The notes: generated by a model not told the origin, from the letters alone. A stretch of 64,000 nucleotides of DNA from Ochotona curzoniae (GCF_017591425.1 NW_024466459.1:1240001-1304000); one strand, 5' to 3'. Counted from the stretch's first letter, positions 19,101-30,164 are shown. Program-made: numbers and translations.

Positions 19101-20777
19101 TGGCACCCAGGGACCCTCTGTTCCCCAGATCTCAAGCCCCTTTCCGGGCAGTCACCCAAGGGGACTTGCAGAGATGCCAAGCAGGCTGTTACACATTCAG
19201 CCCAGTGGAGCTGGAGGTGAGATGGAAAGGCCCAACTTGGGGCTATCTTTTGCTCCCCCATGCCTGAGAGCCCAGGGAGGGCCAGCCGGCCAGCGTTGCC
19301 TTGCCACAAGGCCAAGGCCGCGTCCCACAAAACACTGGAGAGTCCATCCTCTTGGGGGGCTTTCCCAGGGCCACACTTCCTCTGGGCTGCATGCAAGGAA
19401 ACGGGAGAGGCGTCTGTCTGTTCCAGGTCCCTCCAAGGCCATGGATCCAAGGGTTCCCAGGCCAGGTCTGAGCAAGCAGGTCCAAGTCCTGGAATCACTA
19501 ATGCGAATTTCCCCTGGGGAATGGAAGAGCCCAGCTGCCTACCAGGGACCCCGAGTGCTCCCCCTTTGTTTTTCTTTCAGGGAGCAGAGGAAACTGTCTC
19601 CAAACACTTGGGGTCCTGGCAAGGTGCTGGACTTAGGGAGACTGCCAAGAAGCAAACGCAGGGCGCTGTGGCTGGAGTATGGTCTTTGCAGAATCCGGGA
19701 CTAGGAAATCCTAACCCCGCTAGCAGGGCTGGGTTGAGCTCTCCCACCTCCATTGCCAGACCCAGCCCGGCTCCGCCTCTCTGTGGACTTCCAGGTGGAG
19801 CAGAATCCCCAAGGAGTCAGCGCAGGAGGTGGAGAGGCCAGCTCCTGCAGCCCCAGCCCAGCACGGTGCCACAGCTCTGCCCCTCCAGATGCCAGAGAGC
19901 AAACCCGGGCCCGACGCTGCCCAGAGTCGGCTCTTCCTGGGAGCGGTTCCTCCCTCAGGCCCGGTCACCTGACCCTGACCACTGGGAGTAGAATCTGCAC
20001 CCCGTGCAAAGGCCAGAACCCCCTAGTCCCAACCTCAGCCTTTCTGGGCCGTGGGAAGCCAGGCCGCCTGCCTCATTAGCAGCAGCTGGGAGCCATCTCA
20101 GACAAGCTACGACCCTGCCAGCTCCCAGCGAGAGAAAAACCAAAACAAAAAAACAGGGCGGACTTGGAACAGCAGCAAGGCGACTGCAGAGTAACCCTGG
20201 TCGTTGCCTTAGTGGCAGCCTGGACCAAAACTTGCTCATCACGTGCCAGGACCCTGGACACTAGGTTGCCCGCTCCACGCGACCGCAACTCCATCTCTCA
20301 GTTCCTCAGAGCGTCCGTGCCAAGGCAGCCGTCTCGATGCTTCAAGCCACCGCCGCAGGGTACCCCCTCGCCCAGCTCTCCCCGCGCCGCCTCCGCCATA
20401 ACCGAGCTGCGGCCGGAGCGCCCCCGGCCTGGCCCTGCCCCCGGCTCGGTCCTCCGCCGAGTCCCGTGCTCTCGGCCCAGGAGGCTCAACCCCACCCGAA
20501 GCCCTCCCAACGCCGTCTGCCCGGGGCGCCCTCGCGGCGTCGCGCGCCCGGTCCTCCTCACCTGGTACGGCGCCACGGGACCCGCAGGGCCCATAGGGCG
20601 GAAGGCGGCGGCCCCGGGGCCCCCCACGCCTCCAGCCGGGCCCGGTCCCCTGAGCGCCGGTCCCGGCAGCATGCCGGGTGCCCCTTGGGGTGGTGGCGCC
20701 CCCAGGGCCGCTGCCACGGCCCCGCCGCCAGGGCTCAGCGGGGGCAGCGGGAACCCGCCCGCGCCACGGCCCGACAT
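13138..20777 (-). CDS. SMARCD2: SMARCD2, BAF60b subunit of SWI/SNF chromatin remodelling complexes, complete
   Basis: Accessory subunit linking BAF complexes to transcription factors; the family member important in granulopoiesis. Thirteen exons: 20777-20562, 16638-16454, 16292-16250, 16125-16003, 15389-15234, 14873-14778, 14648-14547, 14424-14263, 14152-14055, 13867-13732, 13604-13482, 13368-13267, 13191-13138. Sum 1596 nt, 531 aa, equal to the human isoform. Exon 1 encodes a Gly/Pro/Ala-rich N-terminus ([13 protein letters not shown]). Exon 2 is Pro/Met-rich ([12 protein letters not shown]). The SWIB/MDM2 domain lies in exons 8-9 ([20 protein letters not shown]). The C-terminus is helical, ending VLGIRLT. 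Every junction is GT-AG and in phase. Alternative first exons cannot be judged from sequence. Confidence 0.97.
16639..20561. other. SMARCD2 intron 1
   Basis: A 3.9-kb GC-rich intron. Apart from one SINE (18378-18670) I recognise nothing. Long open frames on both strands (for example 18868-19704) have no homology I recognise and are explained by high GC. Confidence 0.7.
18378..18670 (+). mobile_element. SINE (CSINE) in SMARCD2 intron 1
   Basis: Plus-strand copy with tRNA-like head (ggggtcagcacgataatgc), 'ccacttcccatccagctccct' type body, CT-rich stretch and caaataaaaatag tail. Confidence 0.85.
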
Positions 20778-21350
20778 CGCTGCGTCCCGTCCCGCGCGGG
20801 GGTTGCGATCGGGGCTCCCGGCCCCGGACTCGGCGCTCTAGGGCTCCGCGATCCGGGACTTTTCCGCTCTTAATTCCGGGTTCCGGGGTCTGCGGATCCG
20901 GGTTCCGGGATTTCCTAACCCAAGTTCGCGAGGCCGGCTATGGGGCCAGGGCCCGACCCCGATTCCGCTCCTGCCCGGGAGATTCCGGATCCGGGATCGA
21001 CTCGCGGGCCCGCCTGCCGCCCCCGGCCTCGGAGGGAGGACCGCGGATCCTTACTCTCGGCCCGGCCCGGCACTAGACTCCGCCCCTACCCGGCAGGCTA
21101 GTGCGAGAGTGCCTCCGCCAATCCCGCCCTCGCGAGACCCACCCCGGGCAGGCACCGCCCCCTAACCGCCGGCCGCTGGGCACTTGCCGCAGCCCCAGGG
21201 CCCGCCCTTCGCCGAGGCGGGAACCCAAGTGAGGGCGGAAGTGCCGAGGGAAACGCAGGGTCAGGAGTCGAAGGTCAGATAGGCTCCTTCGGCGTCTATA
21301 TTGGGTTAGTTGCTGGTCTACACGGCCTGCTGCGGGTTCTTCCCAAGGAC
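20778..21350. promoter_or_regulatory. SMARCD2: CpG-island promoter of SMARCD2
   Basis: Very CpG-rich sequence, continuing from exon 1, with repeated tccgggat-type blocks around 20870-21000 and no TATA box. In mouse, a conserved element at the Smarcd2 promoter is reported to act as a spermatocyte enhancer of Tcam1 and as a bidirectional promoter for Smarcd2 and a testis lncRNA. The position here is equivalent; function is inference. Confidence 0.6.
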
Positions 21351-21394
21351 CAGCATAGCAAATGACACAGAATGCACCCGGGGCTCTCAGTAAC

Positions 21395-21650
21395 GCAGAT
21401 GGTGACTCAGTAAAGCCGGGGCTAATCCTCCATTTGCGACGCCGGCATCCCTTAGGCGCACCGGTTCGGTACCCAGCTGCTCCACTTCGAGCTCCCTGGT
21501 TGTGGCCTGGGGAGGCAGTAGAGGACAGGACGGTCCAAATCCTTGGGATGCTGCACCCGCCTGGGAGGCCAGGGGAAAGCTCCTGCTTCCTGACTTCCGA
21601 TTCGCTCAGTTTTGGCCGTGGAGGCCATTGGGGAGTGAATTTTAAAGAAA
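21395..21650 (+). mobile_element. SINE (CSINE) upstream of SMARCD2
   Basis: Plus-strand copy containing 'gacgccggcatccc', 'ggttcggtacccagctgctcc' and 'ggggagtgaa'. The tail is truncated. Confidence 0.75.
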
Positions 21651-21664
21651 AACAGTGAAATCAA

Positions 21665-21955
21665 GGGCAGGTGTTGGGCAGGCGGTTAACATACCATTTG
21701 GGACTCTCATGCCATGTTGTATTTCTAAGGTTCTAGTCTGGGTTTGGTTTCCAACTTCCTGCTCATGTGCATCCTCAGTGGTGATGGTGTGGGGAACAAC
21801 TAGCCGGAAGCCTGTCCTCCATGGGAAAGACAATGAACTGAGTTCCGGGTCGAGCTTTGATTGCCCCAGTTCTGGCCATTGCAGGCATTTAGGCATGGGA
21901 ATGTTAGCATATGCTCTGTCAACTAAAACAAATAAAATTTACTTTGTAGAGAGCA
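21665..21955 (+). mobile_element. Diverged SINE
   Basis: Older plus-strand copy: gggcaggcggttaacatacc head, 'ccagttctggccattgcaggcattt' body and an aaataaaattt tail. Confidence 0.6.
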
Positions 21956-21993
21956 GTCACCTGTAGCTCACTCCATTGTTTAAAAAACAAGTT

Positions 21994-22310
21994 TCAGGCC
22001 CAGTGTAATGGCTCAGTGGCTAAGTCCTCGCCTTGCACATGCCAGGATCCCATGTGGGCACTGGTCGTGTCCTGGCTGCTCTACTTCCATCCAGCTCCTG
22101 TTTATGACCTAGAAAAGTACAGGATGGCCTAAAGCCTTGGGACCCTGCACCCGTGTGGGAGATTTGGAGGAAGCTCCTGGCTCCTGGCTTTGGATCAGCT
22201 CAGCCCCAGCTGTTGTGGCCACATGGGGAGTGAACTAGCTATGGAGAATCTCTCATTTTATCTCTTCTCTGTAAATCTGCCTTTCCAATAAAAATTTTAA
22301 AATCTTAAAA
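21994..22310 (+). mobile_element. SINE (CSINE)
   Basis: Complete plus-strand copy from ggcccagtgtaatggctc to ccaataaaaattttaaaatc. Confidence 0.85.
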
Positions 22311-22333
22311 ACAAAGAAAGAAAACAAGATTTT

Positions 22334-22636
22334 TGGCCGGTGTCATGACTTAATTGGTTAGTCCTTTCCTTCAAGTGCTGGGATCCTATATGGACACTGG
22401 TTCATGTCCTGGTTGCTCCACTTCCAATCCAGCTGCCTGCTTATGGCCTAAGAAATCAGTGGAAGAAGGCTCAAGTCCTTGAGACCCTGTATCCACATGG
22501 AAGACCTGAAAGAAGCTCCTTGCTTCAAACCAGTTAAGCCATTTGGGAAGTAAACCAGTGGATGGAAGATCTTTTTCTCATTTTTCTGTAAATCTTCCTT
22601 TCCAAAAAAAACAAATAAATCTTTAAAAAAAAAAAA
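22334..22636 (+). mobile_element. SINE (CSINE)
   Basis: Plus-strand copy immediately following the previous one. Head ggccggtgtcatgac; tail aaataaatctttaaaa. Confidence 0.8.
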
Positions 22637-23045
22637 GGTAATGTGAATTTTCCATCCACATTTTTATGACCCTTTCAACTTCTTAAAGCCTGTAAATTTT
22701 ATGACACACCATTCGATAAATTAAACATTCATGAAAACATTTCCATGAAAATAAAATAAAGCCTCATTAATTAAAACTTCCCAGAATATTTCCATGTCAT
22801 TAAAAACCAGCTCCTACACTAGCACAAAGGGTCTTCTGAAAATTCATAGACAAATGTGTTATGACAAAAGCATGCATGGATTAAAAGCATTTGGTACTGA
22901 AATGAAGTTATTTAATTTCATTATTCTGCAAACTTTCTGAAGTGTTCTTAAAATTACTGGAAATTTTATGAAGGGATGTAAAATGTATCTATTTTGGAGG
23001 GCTTGTATCAGAAGACTTCCCCACTTTGTCCTTTTTTAATATACA
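22637..23045. other. Unassigned AT-rich spacer
   Basis: AT-rich sequence between SINEs. No gene, repeat family or signal that I recognise. Confidence 0.4.
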
Positions 23046-23049
23046 TGTG

Positions 23050-23355
23050 TTTAAATTTTTATTTGTTTGAAATTGACGAAGAGAGACAGAGATCTCTTCC
23101 ACCTGCTGGTTCACTGTCCAACTCCAACAACAGCCAAGACTTTAGAAAGCCAAAGTCAAGAGTCAGGAATTCCATCTGGATCTCCCACGTCGGTGGCAGG
23201 GATCCCAGGAACTGAACCATATTGCTGCCTCCCAGGGTGTGCAGGAGCAGGAAGCTGGGTTCAAAGTGGAGTCGGGATGCAAACCAAGGCACTTTGACAT
23301 GAGATGCAAGTATCCCAAGTGGTGCCTTAACCGCTGTGTCACAACACCAGTTCTC
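23050..23355 (-). mobile_element. SINE (CSINE)
   Basis: Minus-strand copy: tttttatttgtttgaaattg, then the complemented 'ccacctgctggttcactg' body and the head near 23350. Confidence 0.75.
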
Positions 23356-23603
23356 CTCAATTTGCCCACTGGAGGTTGAGATGAATTGAGAGCATGTCTC
23401 CCACAAACCTGGTTTCTCTATTTTGTCTGTTCTCCCCTTCTAAAGTAGGGATAGAGATGATGAACAGTTGTATCCGCCAGCAGGGGGTGGTAGTGATATC
23501 TTCTCTGGACAAATACAATCACTGTCATCACCTCTGGAGACAGGGGTGGAGAAACAAAACGAAAGCAATTAGAAGGCTGAAGTCACAAGGCTGAGAGTCT
23601 TCA

Positions 23604-23937
23604 GGGTTAGTATTTGGCACAACGGTTAAGATGCACTGGCAATGCATTTACACCTAGTATCAAAACGATAGGATCTGAGTCCAAGTTTTGCTCTAGATTC
23701 CAACTCCTGCTATTTTGTCTCCTGGAGTGGAGAGTGGGCAGAGCAGGGGATGACTCAAGTACTTGGATCCATGTCACCCACTTGAGAGACAGGAACCGAA
23801 TTCTGCTTTTTGGCTTTGGCCTGGCCCAGCCCTGGCTATGGCAGGCATCTGAGGGAGTGAACCAGTAGATGGAAAATTGTAGCCTCTTGCTCTTTACCTT
23901 TCAAATAAAATGTTAATAAAATAATTAAAAAAAAAAG
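23604..23937 (+). mobile_element. SINE (CSINE)
   Basis: Plus-strand copy with atttggcacaacggttaag head and tttcaaataaaatgttaata tail ending in an A-run. Confidence 0.75.
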
Positions 23938-23940
23938 CCA

Positions 23941-24245
23941 GGGCCAGCACCATGATGCAGTAGCTTAAGTCTCCACTTACAGCACCAACACTTCATATGG
24001 ATACTGGTTTGAGTTCTAGCTGCTCCACTTTCTGACAGCTCCCTATTAATGTGCCTGGGAAAGCACCAAAAATGACAGGGACACCCACGTGGGAGACGTG
24101 GAAGAAGCTCCTGGCTTCAGACCTGCCTACCTCCAGCCACTGCAGTTATTCAGGGAGTGAACCAGTAGATTTCTCCCTCCTTCTCTCCTTTCTGTAAATC
24201 TTCCTTTCTAATAAAAATAAGTAAGTTTGCTTTTTTTTTTTTTAA
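23941..24245 (+). mobile_element. SINE (CSINE)
   Basis: Plus-strand copy from gggccagcaccatgatgc to taataaaaataagtaag, followed by a T-run. It directly abuts the previous SINE. Confidence 0.8.
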
Positions 24246-25255
24246 GGAACTGGAAAGCAAAATTGCCAACAACATTAATAACTCCCCTGCCTGCCACCCC
24301 CCATTTAGAGTAATGAGGAATCTGTAAACCTATTCTCTTACCCACAGACGGGGTTAATGGTGAAGCCATAACAGACAATAGAGAAGTTCTTGACTGTAAG
24401 CAAGAACACAGCTGAGGTCACCAGCCCCTCACTGCACCTGCCTGGTGTCCTATGGCCTGTATGTTCAGTCCATGACAAGCTCCTCCCCCAGGCAGGGAGT
24501 GTAGCATTATCCTGAGGAAAGTTCAGTGTAAGTCACAAACATCTCATTCAGACTGATTCCTTGCTCTTTGTCGCCTCTTTGTGGTGGTCTGCACCTCCCC
24601 CACCCACACCCCGCCACCTTTGAGTGCAGTGTTGCAGGTTGAGCTTTCTGCTAGAACATTTTCTGGAAAACAAGTTCCAGAGTTCAGATGCTCTGCCTGT
24701 GTTCCAGGGCACACTCTTGGTCACAGAACTAGACATGAACAAAACGGCTCCTGGTGCCTGAGTAGACCCACCAGACTGATCCGAGACTTACTTTTGGTTC
24801 ATCATGATACCCAAAGGGCATCCCACTTGACGGTACATCAGTAGCCATCCTCCAACTTACGACACAGGGAGAAGCTGGTTCTGCTAACTGAGCACCCTCA
24901 AGGGTCTTGCCATAGCCTTGTTTGCCTCTACATATGAAATTCCATCACCCAGTTTGGTCCAGTCACGTCCCTCTTGACCCCAATCCCGGAAATCCCTAAG
25001 CCCCTTTCTGCACATGGGGAATGACTTGGTTCCTACCTCAGATCCCACTGCTGAGCTGCCTGGTGAGAATTAAGGCTCTGTTTCTCCAACAACGTGGTTC
25101 CTGGTGTTTGTTCCTTGTGCACATATGGAGCCTTTCTTGGCCCCGCCAGAGCAATAATGACATCAGTGTTTCGCTTGAGGGTAGTTCTGTTAAGTGGTAT
25201 AGTGTGTGCACACAATTGTCCTACTCAGAAAAATCTCTCAAATCCTCCATTCTTC
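24246..25255. other. Intergenic, nothing recognised
   Basis: One kilobase between SINEs with no exon-like frame flanked by good splice sites and no repeat family I recognise. Confidence 0.4.
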
Positions 25256-25261
25256 AGAGAA

Positions 25262-25470
25262 AAGATCTCTTTGAAGTCAGAGTTAGAGAGAGAGAGAGAG
25301 AGAGATCTTCAAGCTGTTGGTTCATTGTCCATATGACTGCAACAGCCAGGGCTAGACGAGGCTGAAGTGAATCTAGGAGCTTCATCTGGGTCTTCCATTC
25401 CCATGCAGGAGCCCAAGTTCTTGGGCCATCTTCTGCTGCTTTTCCCAGGCCATCAGCAGGGAGCCATCAA
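25262..25470 (-). mobile_element. Truncated SINE with (GA)n
   Basis: Minus-strand partial copy. A run of about ten GA units (25288-25308) replaces the CT-rich part; the tRNA-like head is missing. Confidence 0.65.
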
Positions 25471-25629
25471 ATACCCACATTTTATTGCACCAAGGAACTC
25501 ACCCCAGGGCTCATGGTCTGGCCAATAACAAGCTAAACCAAACACAACAAGAACAGAATGCTGACATGAATAACCCAATTTGAACTCAGAGCAAAATTTT
25601 GAGGAATGACCCTCAAGAGACATCGGAGG

Positions 25630-25915
25630 AGCCTGCACCATGGCATACAAGGTTAAGCCTTCTCCTGCAGTACTGGCATTCTCTATGGGCACTGGTTCAG
25701 ATCGTGGCTGCTCCATTTCCAATCCAGCTCACTGCTAATGGCCCAGAAAAGCAGCAGAGGATGGCCCAAGGGCTCGGGCCCCTGCACCCATGTCTAGCCT
25801 AGTCCTGGCTGTTTTGGTTATCAGGGGAATAAACCACAGAATGAAAAACCTCTGTCTCAGACTCTTCTTCTCTCTCTGTAACTCTGCCTGTAAAGTCAAA
25901 ATGGGGAAATCTTTT
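25630..25915 (+). mobile_element. Diverged, internally deleted SINE
   Basis: Plus-strand copy with 'gggcactggttcagatcgtgg' and 'atggcccaaggg' blocks, missing part of the middle. Confidence 0.6.
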
Positions 25916-26105
25916 GAAAAGAAGATGTCACAAGACGTTTGACAGGAAAGTTGAGGAAACGGATCACTGAGAAGATGCAACAGTGGGAGGTTTGTTTGCT
26001 CATTCTCATCTGGCTTTGCCCTAACTCTGGGAAGTCAAGCAGGCGTGCAGGCATGCCCAGCGGGAAACATGATGGGGAGGCGAGAGCCCAAGCGTCTGAC
26101 TTGCA

Positions 26106-26180
26106 TGGAGGGCTGGCACTGCGGTCCAGTGGCTTAAGTCAGTGCCTACAATGCCAGGATTGTGTGTGCCAAACGCTGCC
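26106..26180 (+). mobile_element. SINE head fragment
   Basis: Only the tRNA-like 5' part is present (gggctggcactgcggtccag through 'aatgccaggattgtg'). Confidence 0.5.
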
Positions 26181-26649
26181 TGTGGAAAAAAATATTGACC
26201 AAGTCCCCGTCCTCCCTTCCACCCCAAAATGAAAAACAAAACCTTTTCTAAGCCTGTCTAACTACAAACGAAACCTTTTCTAACCACACTAAGCAAGTGG
26301 TTCTGGGAGATTTCTGAAAAAGTAACCGATGGAGGCCTAACTCCACACAACGCCCACCGACAAGGCGGGAAAGTGGCTGGCACGTGCAGATCCCTGCAAA
26401 CGGATGTGTCACGTGTTCGGGCAGCACCACACAACCGGGCAAGCGGGGAGGACAGCCTCTTTCTTCTTTAATAGAACCACTATTTTCTGCTACAGCACGG
26501 TTTCCCTTTACATACGCTTAGTTTTACATAATAGTGATAACCTCCAGTCAAGTTGGTGCTTTCTGTCGAGTAGGATACAGGCTCCCCCGGCCTCTTCTTC
26601 CCGGCAGTCCCACCCCTGCTGGTTTAGATTTTTGAGCCCCCCCAACTTG

Positions 26650-26880
26650 TCTCAGCCAATCCGACTAAGAGCTTGCGCGTACGTCAGGCGTTTCTAGGCA
26701 GGTTAGGACATCCTCTGGCCCGCCATCTGACAGTGCCCACCTAACGGTCTGCGAGGTCCAATGTGTGGTGGACGCCAGAGAGCGAAGCTGGCGAGGCGAA
26801 GGATCAGCTGGAGGAGCGGTGGCCGGGGCAGCGAGGGGCAGCCCTGCGAAGGAGAGCGGCGTCCGAATGGCCACTGCCCG
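26650..26880 (+). promoter_or_regulatory. Candidate CpG-rich promoter and noncoding first exon upstream of TCAM1
   Basis: Isolated CpG-rich block in otherwise CpG-poor DNA. It has a CCAAT box at 26656-26660, a CRE-like TACGTCA at 26680-26686, and after about 200 bases a strong donor (CCCG|gtgagg) at 26880/26881. A downstream 3' splice-like site lies just before the TCAM1 start codon, so this could be a noncoding first exon of TCAM1. No transcript evidence is available; joining it would keep the TCAM1 ATG as the first long frame. Confidence 0.4.
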
Positions 26881-27870
26881 GTGAGGCCGAAGTTTCTCCT
26901 CAGGCTTTCCTGTCAGGTCTGCGCCGTCCTGGCTCAGGGGAAGCCGAATGTCTTCACCGCTTAGTGGGCCGGACAATACGAGGAGCGCCCGTTGGAGTTT
27001 TTCTTCCCTCCCGCCCCCACCCCGGCGTCCCCGTTAGATTAAGCAAAATTTTAATTTTTGATGATGCTTACGTAGTTGATCAGGGTGGGAAGGATCAGGG
27101 GTTAGGGGAAAGGGGGTGAGACCTTTGTTCCCAAATTTTGTCTTCTTCCTGTATCTGGGGGGAGGGGAGAGATAAGGGGAGAAGCCACACCCAGCCTTCC
27201 AACTGCCCCAAGTACTCAGGGATGGGGACGGACCACCTGCTATCGACCCAGGGTCTACGGTGTGGAGCAGGGTCTGATGGTTCTGCTCAAGTGGTCTTGA
27301 TAGTTTGAAAATGCTGTCAATCTTGCCAATCCAAGGATGAGGAAATTAGCCAGGCCCAGGATGCCTACCAGCTATTAGCTGCTTTTCTCCCAGCAGTGTT
27401 AACACGTGCCTAGGGTTCCTCATGTTTATCTGAACTCATCTATTGCCTCCCTCATCAGTGCTGATTGCCCACAAGGCCCCTCCTGGGTGCGCCGGATGCC
27501 CTCCATGGCATTCCGTGCACTGTGCTCCTGGAGCTTGCAGTCCTGGGGAGAGTTGGGTGCCCAGGACCCTCCGGAGTCAGCAGCTGAGTTTGGGCAACAT
27601 GCAAAAGCCTCCACGATGCGGGGTGTGTGGATGCGGGGTGTGTGGATGCAGGGCTGAAAAGTGTTGGCTGCCATGGGCCTCACAGGCCAGGTGAATGGGA
27701 TGGGGGAGAAGCACGTTTGGGGAGGAGGAAGTGAATTCTGGGCAGAGGGTGGGATGTGACTCCTGGGTAGAAACGAAGGTGAGAATCTTCACTTTGGACG
27801 CGGGGTCCGGGGCCTGCTGGACCGCGCAGCAATCCGCTGTTAGCCGCCCCCCTTAGCACCTTCCTCCTCC

Positions 27871-27875
<5 letters not shown>
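26881..27875. other. Intergenic, nothing recognised
   Basis: A short direct repeat (gcggggtgtgtggat, twice, 27617-27648) is present. No supported gene. Confidence 0.4.

Positions 27876-27960
<85 letters not shown>
27876..27960. repeat. Compound microsatellite (CT)n(CA)n
   Basis: About 27 CT units (27876-27928) followed by about 15 CA units (27929-27959), directly abutting a SINE fragment. The CT run is probably an expansion of the SINE's own CT-rich 3' part. Confidence 0.95.
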
Positions 27961-27962
<2 letters not shown>

Positions 27963-27989
27963 CACGCGCCCAAGCATTGGCTGACAACC

Positions 27990-28165
27990 AGATGCTCCCT
28001 TTCCAGATGGCTGCGATGCAGTCTGGAGCCAGGAACTCCGTCCAGGTCCGTCCAGGTCGCCCAGGTGGGTGGAGGTTCCAAGCCCTTAGGCCATCCTCCG
28101 CTGCCTTCCTAGGCATATGGAAAGAAGCTGGGTCAGAAGTGGAGTAGCTGGCACCACAGTGGCAG
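27990..28165 (-). mobile_element. Truncated SINE next to microsatellite
   Basis: Minus-strand partial copy: 'tttccagatggctgcgatgc', 'ggagccaggaactccgtccag' and 'gaagtggagtagctgg'. Confidence 0.6.
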
Positions 28166-29160
28166 CTCCAGATTTCCATGTTCTGAGTTTAAACGTTTGT
28201 GAGGTATAGTCTACAGATTATATAAGTCAAAACGGATGTCTTTTTTAAAAAGTATATTTTTCACATTACTTTTCACACTAAGTGTTTGAGATAAAGTGTG
28301 TATTGACAGAGTGCATCTCAATTTGGACATCAATTTTTTTAAAAATTTATTTTTCTTGGGAAGGCTGATTTTTTTTTTTTAAACATGCCTGGTAACAATT
28401 TAATGTTTTCTGTAGCACAGGGTTTATATGTGGCGGCCGGTCTTACACGGACAGTCCCAGTAGTACAGGTTATTGCAAAATTTGGAAAGAGCATTGTCCT
28501 TTCCACAAGTGTTAACTCCAATGTAATATTGGGTATGCAAAGGCTGGTTAAAAACTAAAATGATAAAATATAAATTGTCCCCAATTCTTACCAACACCTA
28601 GTGGAAAGGCCCATGTTGCATGTGTTTAAGAACATCTGTCAATTAGCTCTTTGAACTGTATAAAGTTTTACTTCTCAACCTACATCTTGCTATTAATTCC
28701 ATATTCTTGATAGGATGAGCAAAACTGAATTATCTCAAGAAACATTGTTATTATATTTTAGAAACAGATGGGAATTCAATTGAGTAGAAAGCTCAGGAGG
28801 CATTTTGTTCTGGGAAGATTTCATGACATGATTAATACTGAAAGGTCATGCTAAGGCTTGTGCAAGCTTCGACCTACTTAGAAACCCTAATGATCAAGTA
28901 TGTGTTTCATCAATCACATAATGCCCACTTAGTTTAAAGAACAAAGTTGATACAAAACTTCATGAGTTTAACTTTTAGCAGGAGCCAAAAGCAGAAACTA
29001 CAAACTTACTTAAATTAGTGTGTCTTCATAAATTAACTGAAGCCAGGAAGAATGCTGGAGTAGAATATGAGTAGCATTTAAAAAGGCAAAATCTCACCAC
29101 TGGAGAGTTTCACAGGCCTTGGATTTTTAGTCTATCGTCCACTTCTGCAAGATTAGTATC
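28166..29160. other. Unassigned AT-rich intergenic DNA
   Basis: No gene supported. A minus-strand open segment (about 28432-28535) has cysteine-rich translation but no homology I recognise. The flanks look like old repeat DNA. Confidence 0.35.
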
Positions 29161-29164
29161 CTCA

Positions 29165-29995
29165 GGTTTTTTGTTTTTTTCTTTTTCTTTCCTTTTGTGA
29201 CACAGTTTCCCCAACCCTTCCCCATGCCCTCCCCCATATTGGATTCCTCCACATTGTTACAGTATTACAATTCATCTCCAGTCATGATTCCTTCATTGCG
29301 AGCATGTACCATGCATGGAGTCCAGCATCTTGTTGTCCAGATAAAGTCAACAGTTTCATGGGCGGCGGGGCATCCCTGGTTTGAAAGTAGAGCTGGCAGA
29401 ATATCATCCCCTCCAATGAAAGGCCACAACATAACATCAACAACAATTTACAACATCATGGAGTTAATTGACATGGTATCGAGTGACCAAAATGTTACAA
29501 AATGCAAGTTCTTAACCACGTCCTGTGACTACTTCATTGACATTTCAATTTTAGTTTATATACAACAGGCCGCTATACACCTTAAAATGGTTATAGGGTA
29601 CTATTCAGTTGTCTCGTGTCTGTTTTCATTTTTATATTTAACAGCTTATAGTATTGAAATGTGATTTTTTTTTTTACCGAACTTGGCGAATTTTAGGATA
29701 GTCCAAGTAGGCTTGTAACTCTAACAAGGCATAGGTTAACACTTGAGGCTCAGAACAGTTTTAGGAGGGGTGTACAGAGAAATCTTCAATATCCTAGTGA
29801 GGAGTAACTAATCTTTGTGTCCTACCTAGTAAGGTATATGTGAGTCCAAGCTGACTGTTTCCTGTCTGTTCTAAGCGTTCCTTATTGGTCTCTGTCTATC
29901 TGATCTAATTTTTGGTGGCGGGGCTCCGGAGCGACCCTGATGGTCATTTCAAGAGAGGGTGGGGATCCAAAATTGGAACTAAGTAAGGACCAAGG
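29165..29995 (-). mobile_element. Probable LINE-1 3' fragment
   Basis: Begins with a T-rich run (29166-29197), as a minus-strand poly(A), followed by sequence of L1 3' UTR character. There is no ORF2 frame. Identification rests on overall character only. Confidence 0.4.
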
Positions 29996-30009
29996 AAAGC
30001 TCCTCTCCC

Positions 30010-30160
30010 GAGTCCTGAAGGAAGTTTACAGAGAGGAGAGACAGAGAGAAAGCTCTTCCATCCAGTGGTTCACTTCCTAAGCAGTTGTAATGGCTGGAGC
30101 TCAGCTGGTCCGAAGCCAGGAGCCAGGAGCTTCTTTCGGGTCTTCCATATGGGTGTTGTC
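30010..30160 (-). mobile_element. SINE 3' fragment
   Basis: Minus-strand fragment: 'acagagaggagagacagaga', 'cttccatccagtggttcac' and 'gaagccaggagccaggagc'. Confidence 0.65.
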
Positions 30161-30164
30161 CTAC

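Noticed and set aside
18868..19991. Long plus-strand open frames (278 and 243 codons) in SMARCD2 intron 1
   Set aside because: Low-complexity, GC-driven translations overlapping in different frames, no domain recognised, no splice structure; the region is intronic.
26867..26880. Short coding start (ATG then four codons) at the end of the CpG-rich block
   Set aside because: If spliced to the site before TCAM1 it reaches a stop at once, so it would only be an upstream ORF.
27876..27960. Possible array-type repeat such as CRISPR
   Set aside because: Simple dinucleotide microsatellite; no spaced repeats and the genome is eukaryotic.
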